This document shows, one piece after another, positions 1 through 10,989 of a DNA stretch of 64,000 nucleotides. The notes under the pieces are model-generated. The model was not told the DNA's origin. It searched no databases and saw only the letters and a program-made list of their open reading frames with translations. Made by a program: the position numbers and the translations under genes. How positions within the stretch are numbered: position 1 is the first letter of the stretch; every line of letters starts with the position of its first letter. Source of the stretch: Branchiostoma floridae (taxonomy: Eukaryota; Chordata; Leptocardii; Amphioxiformes; Branchiostomatidae); contig NC_049993.1 of NCBI RefSeq assembly GCF_000003815.2, positions 11,813,436-11,877,435 of the forward strand. The letters are read 5' to 3'.

Positions 1-3000
1 ACACACTCCCCTCCCTTCCACACTCGGACTGTCCGGTCCTCTCCTGATGTCACAAAGTCCTGACCATTGGGCAGCATGGCCAGAGAGTACACATAGTTGG
101 TGTGTCCATAGTAAACCTGTAATGATCAATGAAATACACATATCATCCACCTACAATTGTTTGAATGTAACAAAAATTCAAATACATTTGTAAAAGCAGG
201 TATTTTTCCCACAAGGCCAAAAGTCCCTAGGAAAATAGTGCCAAACATTCATCAGACTTTCATAGTTTTCCTTTGTTTTACCAACCTGAAGCTAGCAGTC
301 TATTCAGAAGCCAAGTTAGCAGCCAATTCAACACCTGATTCTAAAGAAAAGCTAACATCATGGGAAAAAAAGATGTTACGGACCTGTGAACATTCTCCTG
401 TGGTTAGCCAGCGTCGGATCGACCCATCATTGCTGGCTGACAAGAACTCCACATTGGAAACCACAGCAAGACTCCTAACACAGTCTTCATGCCCTGGAAA
501 ACATTTGTGGGAAAATCGTAAAAACTGATGACATTAAGTGGATATGAAAGATGAACATCCGAATCCAAAGAAATTGCTCAGAACATTTGAAAAAGAAATT
601 AGATAAACAGTTATGAGATACCGACCTGTGAAAGTCAGTTCACACTTCCCTGTGCGCCACATCTTGATGGTTTTGTCGGCGGACCCTGTCAGCATGATTC
701 CGTGTTCCGGCATGATGGCGACGGCCCACACCGCGGCCTCGTGTCCGGACAGCGTCATCATGCACCTGTCCTTCAGCCACACACGCGCAGTCTTATCCCA
801 CGAACCGCTGAGGAGGGTGCCAAACTTTCCTGCTGCTAGAGAACAAACTGCAACAACAACAAGTGTAAGACTCTATAGTTTACCATTACATTAGAAAATC
901 AACTTCATCAGTTCCAACATGAGAGAGGGCTAAGGTCTTAGACTGAATGAACAAAAGATACATATGCTAGATGATTATCTGAATCAGAAAAAAAAGTCAT
1001 GAATCTGGATCCAATTCCAAGGATCCGTGGGCCTGAGTTCAATCCTAGGGTTGGCTCAGCTCGGACATGTTTTAAGGGATTGCATTCGTTTTTCGAAAGG
1101 AACGTGAAATGGGTGTCCCGTGTTAGAGGAGGTGACTCGCGCACGTAAACAGCCTCATTACTCAGACTGGATACCTACTGGCTGCAATGATAAACCAAGG
1201 GTCAAGGGGGATACACACTTAGCCATGTTTGGGACTGCATTCTATCTGCTGAAGGGCCACAAATGTACAGTTATCATTACCTCCAAAGTACAAAACTGCT
1301 TTTATGCCTTAAAGCAGTGAACTGGTGATGTAATACAAAATGTAATACATGTATGATACAAACATAACCACCTGTGTTCTTGTGTCCGGTAAGTTTGAAG
1401 ACTGGTTCCGGGGACTCCAGACTGTAGATATGGATGCTGTGATCGTTGCTACCGGTTACGACCATCCCGTGGGGATAGTCGTCAGAAGGCGGCAGGAGAC
1501 AAACACTGGAGATGAATTTACTGTGTCCTGTCATGACGTGTGCCTCCATAAAGCCATTATCATCACTGAAAAAAACAAACAGATTTTTTCGTTATTATAT
1601 AACGTTAGAATCGCTTGTGATTTAACCTGTGTTTACACAATCTCTCCCTTGCTGGGGATAATGGAGAGCCGGCCGCTAGGAGCACAATTTATATTTGTGT
1701 GTGGTATACACTGAAAATTTCAATATTCAAAAACTCAATGTTTATGTCATTTTAACTAAATCATAACCTTACGTTTATGCAAGTCTACGAAAGCTTCACC
1801 TTCCGCACTGGTATTCCAGTGCTAATTCAATGCTCAAAGCCCCCTCAGCACTGGTTTTCCAGTGCTGAATGGCTCTGTTCCAGTGCTGAAGCTCCGTCAG
1901 GACTGGAATTCCAGTGCTGAATACTGTTCCAGCACTCGTTTTNNNNNNNNNNNNNNNNNNNNNNNNNNNNNNNNNNNNNNNNNNNNNNNNNNNNNNNNNN
2001 NNNNNNNNNNNNNNNNNNNNNNNNNNNNNNNNNNNNNNNNNNAAAACGAGTGCTGACGTCTTTTCAGCACTGGAATGATCTTCAAACCAGTGCTGAAGTC
2101 TTTCCAGAATTGCAGTGTCCTAGTGATGAGAGCGGTACTTGGTGAAGATTCGCATAAAAAAATAAGTAACCTGATGCCAAGAAACCGAAGTTGTGCAGAT
2201 GTGTAATTGAAACTTGACATATGTATAATGTATACGAGTTAGATATAATTTTGTAAAAGTACTGAGAGCAGTACTTGGCAAAAATTCTAATATAGATATG
2301 GTCCAAGTTCATAAAAAGTCCAAATCTGAGTTATTGCATTTGTTGTGTAACGTGTTGGAATTGGATTATATATCTATAAAAGATAGAATAATGTCATTAA
2401 CAATGGATTGCAAAATTTATTGTGTGTGATTTCAAATCATAATTACGGCCCTTCTGGAAATGATTTGAGTTACCAGCACGGAATATCGTCCGAGCACTCG
2501 GATTCCAGTGCTGACGCCGGCTTTTCCAGTGCTGAGAGCGCGTCAGCACAGGAAAACCAGTACTGACGAACAGTCAGCACTGGAAATCCAGTGCTGAAAC
2601 CATCTTCAGCACTGGAACCGAGTGCTGAAAAGGAGGGTGAAGCTTTCGTAGTTTTGCTACATTTATGTTTTTCACGTGAAATCATTAAGTTTAAATTATC
2701 TAATTCAAAACACATACAACGTTACGATGACATGCAAAAGTTTGTCATTGTCTCTTCTAAAGTCACAGCATATGGCAGAGGACTGGAACGGACCAAGAGG
2801 CTTAAGAGGAACTAAAAACAGCTTTAATCAGACCATAATGTAAACGGTACTGATCGCATGTGACGAAAGATAACCAACAAGCATTTCCACTATTTTGCCC
2901 CCCTCCCCCATCCAAATGACAAATGACTTGATGATACCGAAACTCTCACAAAGACTGTGCATTATCTGAATATACGTACCTGTTGGGAGCCCACAACCGC

Positions 3001-3131
3001 GCTGTTTGGTCTCTGGAGGCTGTCACAACAGCGCCGTCGGGATAGACGGCGGCGGCGACCGCCCGCACGTCCATAGAATGTCCGATAAGAGAACATCTCA
3101 GCTTGTACACGCCGGTATCACTGGCAGCCAT
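1..3131 (-). CDS. PLAA: PLAA (phospholipase A2-activating protein / Ufd3-Doa1 family), N-terminal WD40 part, partial
   Basis: Five coding exons are visible on the minus strand: 2980-3131 (start ATG at 3131), 1372-1565, 626-847, 384-493 and 1-116, the last running off the window. Phases join cleanly to give about 264 residues. They form WD40 repeats that follow vertebrate PLAA repeat by repeat: [64 protein letters not shown]. The start [19 protein letters not shown] matches the short PLAA N-terminus. In exon 3 the upstream acceptor (exon base 847) is preferred because it restores [10 protein letters not shown], as in other PLAA proteins. PLAA binds ubiquitin and works with the p97/Cdc48 ATPase in ubiquitin turnover and membrane trafficking. 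The PFU and PUL domains must lie beyond the left edge. The longest intron holds a palindromic repeat array and an assembly gap. Identification is firm. Confidence 0.95.
1005..1215. repeat. Possible SINE-like dispersed element
   Basis: This GC-richer patch in a PLAA intron contains GAGTTCAATCCTAG, a loose match to a tRNA promoter B box, followed by GGTGTCCCGTGTTAGAGG and a stretch like those in marine-invertebrate SINE bodies. No A box, tail or target duplication is clear. The call rests on composition and the B-box-like word only. Confidence 0.25.
1787..2110. repeat. Palindromic short-repeat array, left block, interrupted by the assembly gap
   Basis: Within the long PLAA intron the motif TTCCAGTGCTGA and its reverse complement TCAGCACTGGAA recur many times at irregular spacing. 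Adjacent copies often face each other, making dyads such as CACTGGAATTCCAGTG. The array continues on both sides of the run of N. The sequence just before the gap (CAGCACTCGTTTT) is the reverse complement of the sequence just after it (AAAACGAGTGCTG). No coding potential is seen. Confidence 0.85.
1943..2042. other. Assembly gap, 100 N
   Basis: Exactly 100 consecutive N, the usual placeholder for a gap of unknown size. It lies inside an intronic array of palindromic repeats, so the missing sequence is probably more of the same and the true length may differ from 100. Confidence 0.98.
2475..2635. repeat. Palindromic short-repeat array, right block
   Basis: This is a second block of the same AGTGCTGA/TCAGCACT repeats, about 370 bp from the first and in the same PLAA intron. 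It includes near-perfect dyads such as TCAGCACTGGAAATCCAGTGCTGA and a variant with TCAGCACAGGAAAACCAGTACTGA. The 2111-2474 stretch between the blocks is AT-rich. It carries a diverged internal duplication (GAGAGCGGTACTTGG near 2136 and GAGAGCAGTACTTGG near 2262) and no gene. Confidence 0.8.
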
Positions 3132-5089
3132 TTTGCCAAGAATGCTTTTGTATGGCAAACCGCATACAAACAACATAAAATATGATAAACATCAAATTGA
3201 GCACACCTCAGTCAAAAAACTTTCAATGAATAGAAATAATCATAGAAACGAAGACCGTAATATTTTTGCGTTTTTTTTTTAAATTAACTATCAATCGAAG
3301 CAAATATTTGATTTTGCAGCATGTAGCGTTTAAATGCTTTCTTGGTGCAGGGGATTAAATTTCAAGGAATTCCCTTCATAATAAAACAGGTGCCTGATTA
3401 TTAAATCTAGTTTAAGACTACAAATTTTAGCCCACAAATTTACATCCATGTTAGCAAAAACTTAAGTCATGTGAACTGAAATTTTATGTTTACTGAGGAT
3501 TGTTCCGAGAAAAGAAAACATAGTGGCATTCAAAATTCTATTTTAGCCAGCCTATACTTAGGGTCCCGGCGGGAGTTTTCAAAATGGTGGTAAGGGATGG
3601 TGCATGATGTTTGCAAGTGGGTGGATTCTTCCTTCTCTCTCGGTTTAGGCTGTCATTTCAAACTCCAGATTATCTTGTAATCGTAACAGTTTAATCTGCG
3701 GTTTTGCATTAGGTACAAATACGCCGCAGTACTGCATCAATCAACCTTGATCCCGAATGGCTGTTGGGAACTCAGCAGCTGTAGTGAAAATGCACAGGAA
3801 GTAAAGAGTATAAAACGGGAGTTAATTATTTTTCGATGAAAGTCCAGCTAGGCCTGGGCCAAAATCTTACCCATTGTCAGCTTGAACTGTGGTTTGGATA
3901 CATCTGTTAGTTGGTGATCATCAAGAAAAGTGACCATTTCACATCAAGGATATCTGCCGTTTGTGATCCACTGCACTTCTGTGACAAGTTTCCAAAAATT
4001 ATGCAGTGTACAACAGGTAGGTATGGCTTAAGGGAGCCTAATGACCTTTCCTTCACTGATGATAGTATATTCAATGAGTCACCTGCAATAACAGTATCTT
4101 TAGTCCGAAAAGATCACAACTAAAACTGCAAAATATATATAAAGGTTAACATTTTTACAACAAGATACAAAGGCCTGAGTGATGGCCCGAATAGATATCT
4201 TTGCGCTGTAATAACCAGATTTAGCTGGAAATACCAGTTAATCCCAGCAAACAAAGACTGTCTTACCTTTCATTTTTCCCATGCACAACCAGAGAGTGCC
4301 AGATTTTTGACGGGTTTGATGGTAATGGCGATGTAGCAGCAAGCAATTGTGCATTTGTACAAATGCAATATCAAATCCTATGTGGATTGTAAGTTTTCTT
4401 GTATTGTAGAACAAAGTTACTTACTGGATGAGATCTCAACTGTGCATCAAGTAAACTGTGTCAAGGTTTAATCCTCTCTTCGGTACTACATGTATGTATA
4501 TCCTACCCTACACCATTCCTGGCAATCCTGAACAATATTGGTTTCATGGAAATCAATTTCAATGATTTTTGATCATTAGTACTATTTACCACATTGCAGT
4601 ATGCCATGTAGTCAATATCGTACTTAACCGTTATCTATTCAATGCAACACATATCCGATTTGTCAGTACACCTTCCCTCCTACCAATGAGCTTTTCTTCT
4701 ACCCACTATACTCAATTTTTATATAATATATGCATCCTGTCTTTCCAATTCCTTTTCTATACAAGTGTATTGTCTACTATAATCATCTGGTGCATTTGCT
4801 TCCAATTGATAAAATTATTTGAAGAAAATTCCCAGGTGTATTGTCTTATACTGAGTTCATCAGATACCATCCCCCAATGATAAAGCCAGTCTTGTTTGTT
4901 TGTTTGTTTGTAAAACTAAAACGTATCAAAAATTCCCCCCCTTTTCAATGGAATAGTCGAGTGACCTTTAACCCAATCACGAGGCCCAGCTAATCGGATC
5001 GACTCGCTTGGGGCTTTGTGCAAACCGCATTCCATTTCCAAGCCGCTCCCAAATCTAGTTGTATTTCGTCCGAAAACTGGCCCAAAACG
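3132..5089. other. Divergent intergenic region between PLAA and the Myb/SANT gene
   Basis: About 2 kb separates the two start codons, which point away from each other. It must hold the promoter and 5' leader of both genes. I see no TATA box in a convincing place. The ORFs here (for example 3911-4123 and 4569-4880) have no recognisable motifs and look random. A (GTTT) short repeat lies near 4889-4912. Confidence 0.6.
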
Positions 5090-8000
5090 ATGGAAACCCG
5101 TGTCAAGATAGAACCACAAGCCTCACCGGAAAACTCTGACGTCATTGGCGCGAACTACGAAGACCAGAACGGTGGAAATTTCTTTGAGTCGGAAGCAGAT
5201 TCCGAGTTTGACGGGAAAGGCGCCCGCAATGTTTTTGGGATCGATGAAACCAGAGCACTCCTGCAAATCTGGGGCGAGAAGGACATTCAGGATGTTCTAC
5301 GCACGACCAAGCACAACCGGGCGATCTACGAACGCATACAAGCCCGGATGGTGGCGTTAGGATACAACCGGTGGACCGCACGACAGCTACACGACAAGTG
5401 TAAGAATCTCAGCATGGATTATAGGAGGGTCAAGCGGCAGGGCATAACGTCGGGCGGAAATGGATCCGGACGTCTCGTGTTCAAGTTCTATAACGAGCTG
5501 GACAGGATCTTAGGACAACAGACGGAGACTTGCAGCTCATCAGGGGAAGACTACCAGGGCGAGAGGACGGTGGATTCTGCTACATCGGTAGAGGACAACC
5601 AGATCGAAGGTACTCATTAGTATTCAATCTTGTTATTGTCGATTTAAAGCGAAAAAAATGCACACCCCTTGCACGTGTTTGTAATGGTACAAGCGATCAC
5701 AAGAAGAGACAGGAAAGTACATGGTATTAAAATGACGAAAATGGAATATGATTTTGATTATAACACGCATAAGGTGCTCTTTTGATTTATGAACAAAGTT
5801 GACAAGAGTTTAATATAGTACTAGTAATTGGCAAGACGTGTAAACAATGTAATGTTTTTGTAATTACTGTTTGATGAAGTGGATTACTTGTTGATTAATC
5901 GTTGCACAGTTTAGGGGCAGGATGTTTCAAAGGGTAGTAACCATGGGTCTTTATTTTTTTACAATTGTACTTGTTTTTATTCCTACCTTAACTGACCAGA
6001 TGTTTCATTTTATATCCTCAGAAAATAGTCATGGCTATACTTCGCCAGAGAATGGAAAGCTATCGTACACAGAACCCGAGGTCCCTGCAGCAAGAATTGA
6101 TGATAGTCGATACACGGATTCACCATCATACATGTACATGCAGGATGATGCTAGAAAGTTGCAGAGCAGAGCAAAGTTGCAGATCCGGTGGTCAGATGCT
6201 GAAACGATGGACCTCCTGAACATCTGGGGCAGGGACCACTTTCAGACCCTGCTGAAGGTAACACACCACAATAAACCAATCTACCAGGAGATCGAAGTGA
6301 TGATGAATGCTCTCGGACACACGCGTTCAGCGAAACAGATCCACGAAAAGTGCAAGAATCTCAGCGTGGAGTACAGGAGAGCAAGACGCACCGGGGGCGA
6401 CAACACGAGCCGACGGTTCATGTTCAAATTTTACGACAAACTGGACAAAATATTAGGACACGAGATGGAGAGTTCACCATCAGGACAGGAGTCATCTCAA
6501 GCTTCTGTGTCAGGAATGGAAGATTTGGGAGGTACAAAGTCCTTTTGTGTTCCTTTGTGTGCAATTATTTTGCAGTGTATGAAGTTGATTAAAGTTAGAT
6601 TTCTAAAATGCAGGGCTTGGAATTTATTATTGGAATTGGAGTACCTATTAAAGTAGAATGTCAGCAAAATGCTCAGTGGCTGAATGCCAGTATAGTCTGT
6701 GTACTGTATACAAGTACATTGTACCTTTACATATGTAACAGCAACACTACACTAATACCTATAGCTACTTTTTGTAGCTAGGTGCACCTACAGTCAAAAT
6801 TAGGGACACAGTTCCATTCTTGGGTGCACAAAAGTACCTATGCACCCAATACTTATTGTGTAGTAACCCTGTATCCCTGTATTGTGAAGTAAAGTTGGCT
6901 TTATTGTTTTAGAATTGTGGCTAATGTTATTTCACATGGACATTCTTGTATAGAATGAAGACTTATCAGTGTACTTTTCTCCCCCTCTCTTAAGATGACA
7001 GCTCTGGTTCTCCATACCCCGTCAGTGTTACAACAGTGGTCAGAAATACTGAGGAAGCAGAACAGCCTAATCCACATGAGAGTATTGAAGACTGTAGCCC
7101 CCACGCAATGCCAGCAAACATCAGTACGTCAGCTGACGGCGCACCCACAAGCAGTCCAGTCCCGAGCCATCAGGCCTGGCTTGGTTCTGAGACAATGGCC
7201 CTCCTAGAAGTCTGGGGACGAAAGAGCATCCAAGACTGCATCTACAATGGCAAGCATAACAGGCGCATCTTCCAGAACATTCAAAGGATTATGCAAGAAC
7301 GTGGCTACTGCAGAACTGTGGAACAACTGCAGGACAAGTGCAAGAGTTTGGCGAAGGAATACAGGAAAGTGAAACAGATGTCTACAGATGACAGTGGACG
7401 GCGGGCTATGTGCAGATTTTATGATGAGCTGGACAGCATACTCGGCCGTTTTGCCCCTTCGGAATCAGGCACTAAACAAACTAAAAGGCCGCACAGTGAT
7501 ACAATTTGTGCTGAGAAAGGTACAGAATAATGACTTTGAGTCAGTCATTCCCTGTCTGTCACGGGGGATACTTTACTGTTTACAAGATATTGCAACTATT
7601 TGTAAATATTTCTAAAAGTGGAAGAGTCACATAGGTATTTGAAAATTATTCAAAATGTTTCAAAAGGATAAATTCAAATTTTCATATTCAATTTTTGTAA
7701 AAAGTTATTACCATTATGACTTAGATATTCTTTTATTCAAAATATCTCAAAATATATCATCTAAAAACCCTCTGTGACTTGTAGTGGACTCTAAATTAAC
7801 AGCTAACAGTTTTGTAGCCTTTCCTTATGCATACATTTTCATACCACATGTACTTCCATATCTGTAACCCCTTCTCCTTGCTTTCTGTGTTCCCTTTATC
7901 CATCTCAGACCTGAATGGCAGTCTTTTCTTTTAAAGTTGATTCTAGCTGTAGACAGTATACACTAGACAGAGATTTGCACATTTGTAGAACTTTTTTGTC

Positions 8001-9601
8001 AAAATAAAAACATTTCTTTCTGCAGGAAATAGTCCCTTCCAGCCATCACTGCCCAATGGGAACGTGACCATGATGAACGGGACGGGAGTAAAACGCCGCC
8101 GGATGGAGGACTCGGAGTCTGAATCTGATGGAGGAAACTGTGAGATGATCAGCCCACGCCCGAAAACTTCATCCGTCAGAATAGTGCCAGGTTTACACTT
8201 TGCTCTGTGGAAAGATAAACAATAGAATATTGGCCATGAATTGCAAGTGGGCCATAGATAACCCGTTGGCCTGAGGGCTATAGAAATAACCTAGTATTCA
8301 GTCTACTGTAGGACAGGAGAATCTTTCTTGCTCCAAGAGTTATCTTTTACATCGAGTAGGAGTTTTGCATGGTAGAAGTCACACTGCGCAAAACTCCTAC
8401 TGCATTAAAATCCTACTGGATTATCCAGACAGCAGAGAGCTACATCTGCCTCGTAGAGAGCCTACACTAACTACGTAGGGCAAGCCACAAATAGATTGGA
8501 TACTAGGGTACTATAGAAACAGAGATTGGCTCAACCCTAATTACCAGTAGGAATAGGAAGGATTTAAACTTAACTACTGGGTAATAGGTTTGTCAGTAGC
8601 CTTCCTAAACAAGCTTTGGGGATGAGGAGACATGCTGTGGAAGCTTATAGTTTATACTCACCTTCACCCAAACCTTCACCCTAACCTTGCTGAATCATCA
8701 TTCTTGATTCTCAGAATTATAATTCTGGATTATACAAGCATAATATATGTTCCTGAGTCAAGTGATGCCTTTTTTCCATACAGGGAGGAGGTTCTTTGCT
8801 TTGAAGGCAGCAGGTTGTGTGTTCCAGTCGGAGAGCTGGCAGCCACGTGGGGAAACCCTGTACCAGCCCCTTCAGTTTGAAGTACTGGTCAATGCTACAA
8901 ACATTGAGCAGGTCAGCTTCTCTGAGGGCCTGGCCTTTGTAGGCAATGAGGCTGGAGCCTATGTCAGGACAGAGTCAGGTGTGTATACAAAGCCTGTCTA
9001 GACTTGTTTATGTTTTGTAAATACTACCAGAACTAAGAATATGTACATACCCATGAGTACTTGCCTCAGACTGCATCAAAGTCAAGCAATGTTGTGAAGA
9101 TAATGGCAAATTATGCCAAGATTGCAATTACTTAAGCAACCGGAAATGACTTTCGAAACGGTCAGACATTTCAAGTAGAAACCTGAACTGTTTCCCAATT
9201 CATATCCAGTTGCTTCAGTAATTGCTATTTGCCATATCTTATTACCTGGATGTGTAATAACCTTCATTGATGTACGGTGGCAAATTTTCTCCTTGTGCCC
9301 TCTCCAGGTCACATGATCCATCTATGGCGCCATGACAACGAACAACGTAAACTCTATGTGTCACGATCATTCCTTTTCACAAACTATCAGGTGAGCAAGT
9401 GTTGGTAATGTCTGCATACATTCCAATACATGTACAATCTTACTTTTTATCTTTCTTAGTGATAGTTTGATGTAAAATGAATTTGAATTTGAAAGATCAA
9501 ACATTGCTATGATTTATGCCACCAAAGACATTTGATTTACTGGTTATTCTTTTCCTTTACAGATGTACAGTGAAGTACGAGAGGTGCTAGAGCAGTTGTA
9601 A
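5090..9601 (+). CDS. Protein with three tandem Myb/SANT-like (trihelix-type) DNA-binding domains
   Basis: Seven exons join in frame: 5090-5609, 6022-6531, 6995-7519, 8026-8190, 8784-8978, 9308-9390 and 9563-9601, giving 678 residues. The start is the first in-frame ATG (METRVKIEPQ); the longer open frame upstream begins with GTG and is unlikely to be used. Exons 1, 2 and 3 each encode one Myb_DNA-bind_4-like domain (about residues 51-142, 229-319 and 404-494). Each has the pattern W-G-x(4)-Q, HN+xI[YF], LG[YH]-R, KCK[NS]L-x(2)-[ED]YR and a FY[DN][EK]LD-IL tail. VKIE at residues 5-8 fits a SUMO consensus, and KRRR near residue 540 is a likely nuclear signal. Residues 574-678 form a compact, probably folded region I do not recognise. 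A nuclear DNA-binding regulator is inferred; no target can be named. Confidence 0.88.
8356..8400. repeat. Short perfect inverted repeat in an intron
   Basis: GTAGGAGTTTTGC at 8356-8368 pairs perfectly with GCAAAACTCCTAC at 8388-8400 across a 19-base loop, in intron 4 of the Myb/SANT gene. It may be a small foldback element or a chance hairpin. Confidence 0.6.
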
Positions 9602-10989
9602 AACCATCAACATCACAACATCCTGTGGAATAAACAAGAAAACAACCTAGTCTTGATAGCAGTTGTATGTTGGTAGTCTCATATTTTGACAGTAATGTAA
9701 AAGCGTGTGAATGAGTCACTCATCATTGGATATAGAGTGCACAAAATGGTGCACAATAACATTATTACCAGTAGTTGGGAAAATTTTTGTACAAAGCAAT
9801 CTCACAAAGTTTGGAATGGGAATTTGTTGCACTGAGAAGGAAGCCAACTTTGCCACAGTGATGTGACAGTACTTTTTCTAGCTTTAATACAATGTACTTA
9901 ATACAAATAACCTTAAGTAGCATTTAACCCTCTCCTCCCAAGAGATGGAAAAATCCTTCTGTGCAAGGATTTGGGTTGGAGTGCAATGATAAATGGAAGA
10001 AAGTAATGTTTGACAACTGCTACCCTCCCTTGTAGCCGTAACATATTCTGAAGTTTCAACTCCTGAACAAACAACCCTTGCTGTTTTGTTAGGAGCAAGC
10101 AAGAAATTGTGGCAATATCTGTTACAGCTCTACATGTAGGGTCCAATTTTGTAATGTCATTTGAACATTTATGATAACAGTTACCTTATAGAAACATTTG
10201 TGCCTGTGGTGCAATATCAGATACCAGTTGTGTGGTGTATTTTGCATTAAGAGACAGAGTTGTTCAGTGCAAGAATACTTTATGCAGAATTTACGTCACA
10301 AAAGAACTACAACTCCCAAATACTTACTTAGGATATTTTAGTGTGATCAATGTTGAAAACTTGATGATTTGTAGTATGTAAGCAAATAGTGAGCTAGTTG
10401 AAGAAAGTTGAGAGATTAACACCTCTCAAGACATTGTTCACCATAGGTCACACATATCTTTATGTAACGTTACATGTACATATAACATTTCATTTAGTTT
10501 TTAATGTAAACGCCTTTTGGCTACCAGTGTTATATCTGCGAACATGTTTGTGCTCAATATGATTATGACTTGCCATATAGACTAAAGTGATTTTACAAAA
10601 ACCAGAGTGTCCTTTGTTACTTCCTTGCTTTCATTATGTGTGTGTGTTAGGGGGATTTATATTTATTTATTTTATTTCAATTTCAATGATTTATATATTC
10701 ATAAGACCTTCTTCTTCATTCACTTTGAGTAGCAACAAAGCCTGAACTGGTTTCTACGTTTCTAAGATATATTTTTCAAAGGTCTAACGCCAGATAGTAC
10801 AGAAAGTGTTGGGTTGTCAAGACCTCAAGTCTCAACCTCCCCCTTGTCAGCAAAATGGGGCATATTCCTCCTAACATCTGCTTGGAGATGACGTAATTCA
10901 CTTATGACCTGTGAGGTTTCGTCCACCATCTTGGGGTCATTTATTGGTGGCCTACTTTCTGTTCGTTCTAAGTTTCTCCACGCGTAAAG
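9602..10989. other. 3' UTR of the Myb/SANT gene and EPHX-A promoter region
   Basis: AT-rich sequence follows the stop codon. An AATAAA sits only about 28 bases after the stop (9629), and further AT-rich signals lie near 10650-10700, so the true 3' end is uncertain. The last few hundred bases must contain the EPHX-A promoter. No other gene is seen. Confidence 0.5.

Noticed and set aside
3911-4880. ORFs between PLAA and the Myb/SANT gene
   Set aside because: Low-complexity, motif-free frames without splice support; composition is non-coding.
5018-5089. Longer N-terminus for the Myb/SANT protein
   Set aside because: The extension would need a GTG start; the first in-frame ATG at 5090 is followed by a sensible METRVKIEP start.
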